A stretch of DNA of 64,000 bases from Physella acuta (Eukaryota; Mollusca; Gastropoda; Physidae). Shown in pieces: positions 36,701-48,700 of the stretch. A program made the translations under genes and the position numbers. The stretch covers positions 721,001 to 785,000 of the forward strand of contig NW_026732016.1 of the NCBI RefSeq assembly GCF_028476545.1. Direction: 5' to 3'. The notes beneath the pieces are model-generated. The model made no database searches. It saw only the letters and a program-made list of their open reading frames with translations, and had not been told where the DNA came from. Every line of letters begins with the position of its first letter. The first letter of the stretch is position 1.

Positions 36701-39700
36701 AGGGGTGGGTCTTAGGGCATGGGTGTGGAGGGGTGGGTCTTAGGGTGTGGGTGTGGAGGGGTGGGTCTTAGGGTGTGGAGGGGTGGGTCTTAGGGTGTGG
36801 GTGTGGAGGGGTGGGTCTTAGGGTGTGGAGGGGTGGGTCTTGGGGCATGGGTGTGGACGTGATTGATGACATTAATGACATGTGGACGTGTTTTCTGATG
36901 GCTTGGATGACATTTCCAGAAGCTGAGAAGATCGTGCCAACCGAGGAAGGAGTGGGGCGCCACCCTCCACCGATGTAGCAGCGTGGTGGAGTACTACCCC
37001 ACAGTCCACACCCACCTCGGCCTTGACCTCAGTCGGGACGGTCTCAACACTGTGGCGGGTCAGTTGCTTTAGGTCTAGTTCAAGTTAGGGTCAAGGTTAG
37101 ATTCTGTTCTAGTTCAAGTCAAGGTCAGCGTCAAGGTTAGGCTCTGGTCTAGTTCAAGTTAGGGTCAAGGTTAGATTCTGGTCTAGTTCAAGTCAAGGTC
37201 AGGGTCAAAGTTAGGTCTAGTTCAAGTTTGGGGCAGGGTCAAGGTTAGGTTCTGTTCTAGTTCAAGTTAGGGTCAAGGTTGTGGTCTAGTTGAAGTTAGG
37301 GTCAAGGTTGTGGTCTAGTTGAAGTTAGGGTCAAGGTTGTGGTCTAGTTGAAGTTAGGGTCAAGGTTGTGGTCTAGTTGAAGTTAGGGTCAAGGTTGTGG
37401 TCTAGTTGATATTTTGGCGCCCGATGTATCCCCAGATCACGTGGACTTCACGTCTGTCAGCGTCCCCAGCCTGTCGCAGACGACTCTACTTCCGGTCTCC
37501 CCCGGCACGCCCCGCTGCAAGCGACCAATGGACATGCGCCATAAAGCCATCCTAAACCACGCCTACAGCAACCCGCAGTGCCACCTGTCGTCCGGTGAGT
37601 TGGGAGAAACAATTGGAGGGGGGAAAAGTCACAGGAAAAAAGTCACAAATGTGTATTTATTTACATTGAATTCGTAAAAGTTTATTTATTAATTTTTCAG
37701 AAAGTGCAACTCAACTTACAATTAGTGAAATGCAATGTAAACACTTTAGATATATTTGCGTAGGTTGTATACGTAATATTTATAACACACGTCAAAATAT
37801 TCAGTTTAAAGTATTTAGGTTTTTATTCAGTTCTACAAATAATGTTTAATACAATTAAATAAAATGTTCCAACCGTCTGTTTATAATCGTGTTTTTAAAA
37901 AATAATAACTTTAAATTAGCTTGAATTGGCAGAAAGACGTAGTTAATCTGATTTGCTGCCCTCAACTCATTACAACAACAGGTCAATCACCTGTACTGCC
38001 CACATTTATTACGTAACAAAGCATAGGTTCAAAACAGAAATCCGACAGGGTAAAAAGACAATCATGAGCCCACCCTTTTTATTAATTGTGTATGTATGAA
38101 TGGTAGGTTTTAGCAGGACCACCAGCATCTACCAGCCCACACTTAACCGACTACTTCCGCTACTAGCCCACTGACATACTTTGACCTTAGAGCCCACTGC
38201 CCTTCTGACATACTTTCGACATAATAACTAGATCAGTTGACCTACTGACCTATTTGCACATGAACCACTAACCCACATTAAAATGTTAACTGCCCGACTG
38301 ACCTACTGACCTACTTTCACCAAGCTCCCTGAACCACTAACCCACATTAAAATGTTAACTGCCCGACTGACCTACTGACCTACTTCCACCAGGCTCCCTG
38401 GAGCGGCTGGGCAAGAAAAAACGTCACTCCATGGTGCTGGCCAACGAGGAGCTCCATGACGTCATCCTGGCCAGGAAGTCCAAACACAAAGTAAGCAGAC
38501 GTGACGCTTGGACCCAGACTGACCAAGGCTGGCCGGAGAACAGGCTGTGCAGACAGCGATCTGTAAGTCTGTGGCCTTGACCTCTGGCTATCTTCTGCTG
38601 GCTAGTCTCTTTAGTTGGCTGTGTCAGGCGACTCAGAATTTTCGCTGGAGTTTGTAGGGCTAACTTTTGTTTGTTTGTAGGGCTAACTTTTATTTTCATT
38701 ATTCGTTGGGCTAACTTTTGTTTTCATTGTTTGTAGGGCTTACTTTTGTTTTCATTGTTTGTAGGGCTAACTTTTGTTTTCATTGTTTGTAGGGCTAACT
38801 TTTGTTTTCATTGTTTGTAGGGCTAACTTTTGTTTTCATTGTTTGTAGGGCTAACTTTTGTTTTCATTGTTTGTAGGGCTAACTTTTGTTTTCATTGTTT
38901 GTAGGGCTAACTTTTGTTTTCATTGTTTGTAGGGCTAACTTTTGTTTTCATTGTTTGTAGGGCTAACTTTTGTTTTCATTGTTTGTAGGGCTAACTTTTG
39001 TTTTCATTGTTTATAGGGCTAACTTTTGTTTTCATTGTTTGTAGGGCTAACTTTTGTTTTCATTGTTTGTAGGGCTAACTTTTGTTTTCATTGTTTGTAG
39101 GGCTAACTTTTGTTTTCATTGTTTGTAGGGCTAACTTTTGTTTTCATTGTTTGTAGGGCTAACTTTTGTTTTCATTGTTTGTATGGCTAACTTTTGTTTA
39201 TTTGTAGGGCTAACTTTTATTGTCATTGTTTGTAGGGCTAACTTTTGTTGTCATTGTTTGTAGGGCTAACTTTTGTTTGTTTGTAGGGCTAACTTTTGTT
39301 TTCATTGTTTGTAGGGCTAACTTTTATTGTCATTGTTTGTAGGGCTAACTTTTATTGTCATTGTTTGTAGGGCTAACTTTTGTTTTCATTGTTTGTAGGG
39401 CTAACTTTTGTTTGTTTGTAGGGCTAACTTTTGTTTTCATTGTTTGTAGGGCTAACTTATGTTTTCATTGTTTGTAGGGCTAACTTTTGTTTGTTTGTAG
39501 GGCTAACTTTTGTTTGTTTGTAGGGCTAACTTTTATTGTCATTGTTTGTAGGGCTAACTTTTGTTTTCATTGTTTGTAGGGCTAACTTTTGTTTGTTTGT
39601 AGGGCTAACTTTTGTTGTCATTGTTTGTAGGGCTAACTTTTGTTTGTTTGTAGGGCTAACTTTTGTTTTCATTGTTTGTAGGGCTAACTTTTGTTTGTTT

Positions 39701-42700
39701 GTAAGGCTAACTTTTGTTTGTTTGTAAGGCTAACTTTTGTTTGTTTGTAGGGCTAACTTTTGTTTGTTTGTAAGGCTAACTATTGTTTTCATTGTTTGTA
39801 GGGTTAACTTTTGTTTGTTTGTTGGGCTAAATTTTGTTTTCATTGTTTGAAGGTTAACTTTTGTTTTCATTGTTTGTAGGGTTAACTTTTGTTTTCATTG
39901 TTTGTAGGCTAACTTTTGTTTTCATTGTTTGAAGGCTAACTTTTGTTTTCATTGTTTGAAGGTTAACTTTTGTTTTCATTGTCATTAGGGCTAACTTTTG
40001 TTTGTTTGTAGGGCTAACTTTTGTTTTCATTGTTTGTAGGGCTAACTTTTGTTTTCATTGTTTGTAGGGCTAACTTTTGTTTGTTTGTAGGGTTAACTTT
40101 TGTTTTCATTGTTTGTAGGGCTAACTTTTGTTTTCATTGTTTGTATGGCTAACTTTTGTTTGTTTGTAAGGATAACTTTTGTTTGTTTGTAGGGCTAACT
40201 TTTGTTTTCATTGTTTGTAGGGCTAACTTTTGTTTGTTTGTAGGGCTAACTTTTGTTTTCATTGTTTGTAGGGCTAACTTATGTTTTCATTGTTTGTAGG
40301 GCTAACTTTTGTTTGTTTGTAAGGCTAACTTTTGTTTGTTTGTAGGGCTAACTTTTGATTTCATTGTTTGTAGGGCTAACTTTTATTGTCATTGTTTGTA
40401 GGGCTAACTTTTGTTTTCATTGTTTGTAGGGCTAACTTTTGTTTGTTTGTAGGGCTAACTTTTGTTGTCATTGTTTGTAGGGCTAACTTTTGTTTGTTTG
40501 TAGGGCTAACTTTTGTTTTCATTGTTTGTAGGGCTAACTTTTGTTTGTTTGTAAGGCTAACTTTTGTTTGTTTGTAGGGCTAACTTTTGTTTGTTTGTAA
40601 GGCTAACTTTTGTTTGTTTGTAGGGCTAACTTTTGTTTGTTTGTAGGGCTAACTTTTGTTTGTTTGTAGGGCTAACTTTTGTTTGTTTGTAGGGCTAACT
40701 TTTGATTTCATTGTTTGTAGGGCTAACTTTTATTGTCATTGTTTGTAGGGCTAACTTTTGTTTTCATTGTTTGTAGGGCTAACTTTTGTTTTCATTGTTT
40801 GTAAGGCTAACTTTTGTTTGTTTGTAAGGCTAACTTTTGTTTGTTTGTAGGGCTAACTTTTGTTTGTTTGTAGGGCTAACTTTTGTTTGTTTGTAGGGCT
40901 AACTTTTGATTTCATTGTTTGTAGGGCTAACTTTTATTGTCATTGTTTGTAGGGCTAACTTTTGTTTTCATTGTTTGTAGGGCTAACTTTTGTTTGTTTG
41001 TAGGGCTAACTTTTGTTGTCATTGTTTGTAGGGCTAACTTTTGTTTGTTTGTAGGGCTAACTTTTGTTTTCATTGTTTGTAGGGCTAACTTTTGTTTGTT
41101 TGTAAGGCTAACTTTTGTTTGTTTGTAAGGCTAACTTTTGTTTTCATTGTTTGTAGGGCTAACTTTTGTTTGTTTGTAGGGCTAACTTTTGTTTGTTTGT
41201 AGGGCTAACTTTTGTTTGTTTGTAGGGCTAACTTTTGTTTGTTTGTAGGGCTAACTTTTGTTTGTTTGTAGGGCTAACTTTTGTTTTCATTGTTTGTAGG
41301 GTTAACTTTTGTTTGTTTGTTGGGCTAAATTTTGTTTTCATTGTTTGAAGGTTAACTTTTGTTTTCATTGTTTGTAGGGTTAACTTTTGTTTTCATTGTT
41401 TGTAGGCTAACTTTTGTTTTCATTGTTTGAAGGCTAACTTTTGTTTTCATTGTTTGAAGGTTAACTTTTGTTTTCATTGTCATTAGGGCTAACTTTTGTT
41501 TGTTTGTAGGGCTAACTTTTGTTTTCATTGTTTGTAGGGTTAACTTTTGTTTTCATTGTTTGTAGGGCTAACTTTTGTTTTCATTGTTTGTATGGCTAAC
41601 TTTTGTTTGTTTGTAAGGCTAACTTTTGTTTGTTTGTAGGGCTAACTTTTATTGTCATTGTTTGTAGGGCTAACTTTTGTTTTCATTGTTTGTAGGGCTA
41701 ACTTTTGTTTGTTTGTAGGGCTAACTTTTGTTTTCATTGTTTGTAGGGCTAACTTTTGTTTGTTTGTAGGGCTAACTTTTGTTTTCATTGTTTGTAGGGC
41801 TAACTTTTGTTTGTTTGTAGGGCTAACTTTTATTGTCATTGTTTGTAGGGCTAACTTTTGTTTTCATTGTTTGTAGGGTTAACTTTTGTTTTCATTGTTT
41901 GTAGGGTTAACTTTTGTTTGTTTGTAGGGCTAACTTTTGTTTGTTTGTAGGGCTAACTTTTGTTTGTTTGTAGGGCTAACTTTTGTTTTCATTGTTTGTA
42001 GGGTTAACTTTTGTTTGTTTGTAGGGCTAACTTTTGTTTTCATTGTTTGTAGGGCTAACTTTTGTTTGTTTGTAGGGCTAACTTTTGTTTGTTTGTAGGG
42101 CTAACTTTTGTTTTTTTGTAGGGCTAACTTTTGTTTGTTTGTTGGGCTAAATTTTGTTTTCATTGTTTGAAGGTTAACTTTTGTTTTCATTGTTTGTAGG
42201 GCTAACTTTTGATTTCATTGTTTGAAGGCTAACTTTTGTTTTCATTGTTTTAAGGCTAACTTTTGTTTTCATTGTTTGAAGGTTAACTTTTGTTTTCATT
42301 GTCTGTAGGGCTAACTTTTGTTTTCATTGTTTGTAGGGCTAACTTTTGTTTTCATTGTTTGTAGGGCTAACTTTTGTTTTCATTGTTTGTAGGGCTAACT
42401 TTTGTTTTCATTGTTTGTAGGGCTAACTTTTGTTTTCATTGTTTGTAGGGCTAACTTTTGTTTTCATTGTTTGTAGGGCTAACTTTTGTTTTCATTGTTT
42501 GTAGGGCTAACTTTTGTTTTCATTGTTTGTATGGCTAACTTTTGTTTATTTGTAGGGCTAACTTTTATTGTCATTGTTTGTAGGGCTAACTTTTGTTGTC
42601 ATTGTTTGTAGGGCTAACTTTTGTTTGTTTGTAGGGCTAACTTTTGTTTTCATTGTTTGTAGGGCTAACTTTTATTGTCATTGTTTGTAGGGCTAACTTT

Positions 42701-45700
42701 TATTGTTATTGTTTGTAGGGCTAACTTTTGTTTTCATTGTTTGTAGGGCTAACTTTTGTTTGTTTGTAGGGCTAACTTTTGTTTTCATTGTTTGTAGGGC
42801 TAACTTATGTTTTCATTGTTTGTAGGGCTAACTTTTGTTTGTTTGTAGGGCTAACTTTTGTTTGTTTGTAGGGCTAACTTTTGTTTGTTTGTAGGGCTAA
42901 CTTTTATTGTCATTGTTTGTAGGGCTAACTTTTGTTTTCATTGTTTGTAGGGCTAACTTTTGTTTGTTTGTAGGGCTAACTTTTATTGTCATTGTTTGTA
43001 GGGCTAACTTTTGTTTTCATTGTTTGTAGGGCTAACTTTTGTTTGTTTGTAGGGCTAACTTTTGTTGTCATTGTTTGTAGGGCTAACTTTTGTTTGTTTG
43101 TAGGGCTAACTTTTATTGTCATTGTTTGTTGGGCTAACTTTTGTTTTCATTGTTTGTAGGGCTAACTTTTGTTTGTTTGTAAGGCTAACTTTTGTTTGTT
43201 TGTAAGGCTAACTTTTGTTTGTTTGTAGGGCTAACTTTTGTTTGTTTGTAAGGCTAACTTTTGTTTGTTTGTAGGGCTAACTTTTGTTTTCATTGTTTGT
43301 AGGGCTAACTTTTGTTTGTTTGTAGGGCTAACTTTTGTTTGTTTGTAGGGCTAACTTTTGTTTGTTTGTAGGGCTAACTTTTGTTTGTTTGTAGGGCTAA
43401 CTTTTGTTTTCATTGTTTGTAGGGTTAACTTTTGTTTGTTTGTTGGGCTAAATTTTGTTTTCATTGTTTGAAGGTTAACTTTTGTTTTCATTGTTTGTAG
43501 GGTTAACTTTTGTTTTCATTGTTTGTAGGCTAACTTTTGTTTTCATTGTTTGAAGGCTAACTTTTGTTTTCATTGTTTGAAGGTTAACTTTTGTTTTCAT
43601 TGTCATTAGGGCTAACTTTTGTTTGTTTGTAGGGCTAACTTTTGTTTTCATTCTTTGTAGGGCTAACTTTTGTTTTCATTGTTTGTAGGGCTAACTTTTG
43701 TTTGTTTGTAGGGCTAACTTTTGTTTTCATTGTTTGTAGGGTTAACTTTTGTTTTCATTGTTTGTAGGGCTAACTTTTGTTTTCATTGTTTGTATGGCTA
43801 ACTTTTGTTTGTTTGTAAGGATAACTTTTGTTTGTTTGTAGGGCTAACTTTTGTTTTCATTGTTTGTAGGGCTAACTTTTGTTTGTTTGTAGGGCTAACT
43901 TTTGTTTTCATTGTTTGTAGGGCTAACTTATGTTTTCATTGTTTGTAGGGCTAACTTTTGTTTGTTTGTAGGGCTAACTTTTGTTTGTTTGTAGGGCTAA
44001 CTTTTATTGTCATTGTTTGTAGGGCTAACTTTTGTTGTCATTGTTTGTAGGGCTAACTTTTGTTTGTTTGTAGGGCTAACTTTTGTTTTCATTGTTTGTA
44101 GGGCTAACTTTTGTTTGTTTGTAAGGCTAACTTTTGTTTGTTTGTAAGGCTAACTTTTGTTTTCATTGTTTGTAGGGCTAACTTTTGTTTGTTTGTAGGG
44201 CTAACTTTTGTTTGTTTGTAGGGCTAACTTTTGTTTGTTTGTAGGGCTAACTTTTGTTTGTTTGTAGGGCTAACTTTTGTTTGTTTGTAGGGCTAACTTT
44301 TGTTTTCATTGTTTGTAGGGTTAACTTTTGTTTGTTTGTTGGGCTAAATTTTGTTTTCATTGTTTGAAGGTTAACTTTTGTTTTCATTGTTTGTAGGCTA
44401 ACTTTTGTTTTCATTGTTTGAAGGCTAACTTTTGTTTTCATTGTTTGAAGGTTAACTTTTGTTTTCATTGTCATTAGGGCTAACTTTTGTTTGTTTGTAG
44501 GGCTAACTTTTGTTTTCATTGTTTTAAGGCTAACTTTTGTTTTCATTGTTTGAAGGTTAACTTTTGTTTTCATTGTCTGTAGGGCTAACTTTTGTTTTCA
44601 TTGTTTGTAGGGCTAACTTTTGTTTTCATTGTTTGTAGGGCTAACTTTTGTTTTCATTGTTTGTAGGGCTAACTTTTGTTTTCATTGTTTGTAGGGCTAA
44701 CTTTTGTTTTCATTGTTTGTAGGGCTAACTTTTGTTTTCATTGTTTGTAGGGCTAACTTTTGTTTTCATTGTTTGTAGGGCTAACTTTTGTTTTCATTGT
44801 TTGTATGGCTAACTTTTGTTTATTTGTAGGGCTAACTTTTATTGTCATTGTTTGTAGGGCTAACTTTTGTTGTCATTGTTTGTAGGGCTAACTTTTGTTT
44901 GTTTGTAGGGCTAACTTTTGTTTTCATTGTTTGTAGGGCTAACTTTTATTGTCATTGTTTGTAGGGCTAACTTTTATTGTCATTGTTTGTAGGGCTAACT
45001 TTTGTTTTCATTGTTTGTAGGGCTAACTTTTGTTTGTTTGTAGGGCTAACTTTTGTTTTCATTGTTTGTAGGGCTAACTTATGTTTTCATTGTTTGTAGG
45101 GCTAACTTTTGTTTGTTTGTAGGGCTAACTTTTGTTTGTTTGTAGGGCTAACTTTTATTGTCATTGTTTGTAGGGCTAACTTTTGTTTTCATTGTTTGTA
45201 GGGCTAACTTTTGTTTGTTTGTAGGGCTAACTTTTGTTGTCATTGTTTGTAGGGCTAACTTTTGTTTGTTTGTAGGGCTAACTTTTGTTTTCATTGTTTG
45301 TAGGGCTAACTTTTGTTTGTTTGTAAGGCTAACTTTTGTTTGTTTGTAAGGCTAACTTTTGTTTGTTTGTAGGGCTAACTTTTGTTTGTTTGTAAGGCTA
45401 ACTTTTGTTTGTTTGTAGGGCTAACTTTTGTTTTCATTGTTTGTAGGGCTAACTTTTGTTTGTTTGTAGGGCTAACTTTTGTTTGTTTGTAGGGCTAACT
45501 TTTGTTTGTTTGTAGGGCTAACTTTTGTTTGTTTGTAGGGCTAACTTTTGTTTTCATTGTTTGTAGGGTTAACTTTTATTTGTTTGTAGGGCTAACTTTT
45601 GTTTTCATTGTTTGTAGGGTTAACTTTTGTTTTCATTGTTTGTAGGCTAACTTTTGTTTTCATTGTTTGAAGGCTAACTTTTGTTTTCATTGTTTGAAGG

Positions 45701-48700
45701 TTAACTTTTGTTTTCATTGTCATTAGGGCTAACTTTTGTTTGTTTGTAGGGCTAACTTTTGTTTTCATTGTTTGTAGGGCTAACTTTTGTTTTCATTGTT
45801 TGTAGGGCTAACTTTTGTTTGTTTGTAGGGCTAACTTTTGTTTTCATTGTTTGTAGGGTTAACTTTTGTTTTCATTGTTTGTATGGCTAACTTTTGTTTG
45901 TTTGTAAGGATAACTTTTGTTTGTTTGTAGGGCTAACTTTTGTTTTCATTGTTTGTAGGGCTAACTTTTGTTTGTTTGTAGGGCTAACTTTTGTTTTCAT
46001 TGTTTGTAGGGCTAACTTATGTTTTCATTGTTTGTAGGGCTAACTTTTGTTTGTTTGTAGGGCTAACTTTTGTTTGTTTGTAGGGCTAACTTTTATTGTC
46101 ATTGTTTGTAGGGCTAACTTTTGTTTTCATTGTTTGTAGGGCTAACTTTTGTTTGTTTGTAGGGCTAACTTTTGTTGTCATTGTTTGTAGGGCTAACTTT
46201 TGTTTGTTTGTAGGGCTAACTTTTGTTTTCATTGTTTGTAGGGCTAACTTTTGTTTGTTTGTAAGGCTAACTTTTGTTTGTTTGTAAGGCTAACTTTTGT
46301 TTGATTGTAGGGCTAACTTTTGTTTGTTTGTAAGGCTAACTTTTGTTTGTTTGTAGGGCTAACTTTTGTTTTCATTGTTTGTAGGGCTAACTTTTGTTTG
46401 TTTGTAGGGCTAACTTTTGTTTGTTTGTAGGGCTAACTTTTGTTTGTTTGTAGGGCTAACTTTTGTTTGTTTGTAGGGCTAACTTTTGTTTGTTTGTAGG
46501 GCTAACTTTTGTTTTCATTGTTTGTAGGGTTAACTTTTGTTTGTTTGTTGGGCTAAATTTTGTTTTCATTGTTTAAAGGTTAACTTTTGTTTTCATTGTT
46601 TGTAGGGTTAACTTTTGTTTTCATTGTTTGAAGGCTAACTTTTGTTTTCATTGTTTGAAGGTTAACTTTTGTTTTCATTGTCATTAGGGCTAACTTTTGT
46701 TTGTTTGTAGGGCTAACTTTTGTTTTCATTGTTTGTAGGGTTAACTTTTGTTTTCATTGTTTGTAGGGCTAACTTTTGTTTTCATTGTTTGTATGGCTAA
46801 CTTTTGTTTGTTTGTAAGGCTAACTTTTGTTTGTTTGTAGGGCTAACTTTTGTTTTCATTGTTTGTAGGGCTAACTTTTGTTTGTTTGTAGGGCTAACTT
46901 TTGTTTTCATTGTTTGTAGGGCTAACTTATGTTTTCATTGTTTGTAGGGCTAACTTTTGTTTGTTTGTAGGGCTAACTTTTGCTTGTTTGCAGGGCTAAC
47001 TTTTATTGTCATTGTTTGTAGGGCTAACTTTTGTTTTCATTGTTTGTAGGGCTAACTTTTGTTTGTTTGTAGGGCTAACTTTTGTTGTCATTGTTTGTAG
47101 GGCTAACTTTTGTTTGTTTGTAGGGCTAACTTTTGTTTTCATTGTTTGTAGGGCTAACTTTTGTTTGTTTGTAAGGCTAACTTTTGTTTGTTTGTAAGGC
47201 TAACTTTTGTTTGTTTGTAGGGCTAACTTTTGTTTGTTTGTAAGGCTAACTTTTGTTTGTTTGTAGGGCTAACTTTTGTTTTCATTGTTTGTAGGGCTAA
47301 CTTTTGTTTGTTTGTAGGGCTAACTTTTGTTGTCATTGTTTGTAGGGCTAACTTTTGTTTGTTTGTAGGGCTAACTTTTGTTTTCATTGTTTGAAGGCTA
47401 ACTTTTGTTTTCATTGTTTGAAGGTTAACTTTTGTTTTCATTGTCATTAGGGCTAACTTTTGTTTGTTTGTAGGGCTAACTTTTGTTTTCATTGTTTGTA
47501 GGGTTAACTTTTGTTTTCATTGTTTGTAGGGCTAACTTTTGTTTTCATTGTTTGTATGGCTAACTTTTGTTTGTTTGTAAGGCTAACTTTTGTTTGTTTG
47601 TAGGGCTAACTTTTGTTTTCATTGTTTGTAGGGCTAACTTTTGTTTGTTTGTAGGGCTAACTTTTGTTTTCATTGTTTGTAGGGCTAACTTATGTTTTCA
47701 TTGTTTGTAGGGCTAACTTTTGTTTGTTTGTAGGGCTAACTTTTGTTTGTTTGCAGGGCTAACTTTTATTGTCATTGTTTGTAGGGCTAACTTTTGTTTT
47801 CATTGTTTGTAGGGCTAACTTTTGTTTGTTTGTAGGGCTAACTTTTGTTGTCATTGTTTGTAGGGCTAACTTTTGTTTGTTTGTAGGGCTAACTTTTGTT
47901 TTCATTGTTTGTAGGGCTAACTTTTGTTTGTTTGTAAGGCTAACTTTTGTTTGTTTGTAAGGCTAACTTTTGTTTGTTTGTAGGGCTAACTTTTGTTTGT
48001 TTGTAAGGCTAACTTTTGTTTGTTTGTAGGGCTAACTTTTGTTTTCATTGTTTGTAGGGCTAACTTTTGTTTGTTTGTAGGGCTAACTTTTGTTTGTTTG
48101 TAGGGCTAACTTTTGTTTGTTTGTAGGGCTAACTTTTGTTTGTTTGTAGGGCTAACTTTTGTTTTCATTGTTTGTAGGGTTAACGTTTGTTTGTTTGTTG
48201 GGCTAAATTTTGTTTTCATTGTTTGAAGGTTAACTTTTGTTTTCATTGTTTGTAGGGTTAACTTTTGTTTTCATTGTTTGTAGGCTAACTTTTGTTTTCA
48301 TTGTTTGAAGGCTAACTTTTGTTTTCATTGTTTGAAGGTTAACTTTTGTTTTCATTGTCATTAGGGCTAACTTTTGTTTGTTTGTAGGGCTAACTTTTGT
48401 TTTCATTGTTTGTAGGGTTAACTTTTGTTTTCATTGTTTGTAGGGCTAACTTTTGTTTTCATTGTTTGTATGGCTAACTTTTGTTTGTTTGTAAGGCTAA
48501 CTTTTGTTTGTTTGTAGGGCTAACTTTTGTTTGTTTGTAGGGCTAAATTTTGTTTTCATTGTTTGTAGGGCTAAATTTTGTTTTCATTGTTTATATGGCT
48601 AACTTTTGTTTTCATTGTTTCAAGGTTAACTTTTGTTTTCATTATCTGTAGGGTTAACTTTTGTTTGTTTGTAGGGCTAACTTTTGTTTTCATTGTTTAT

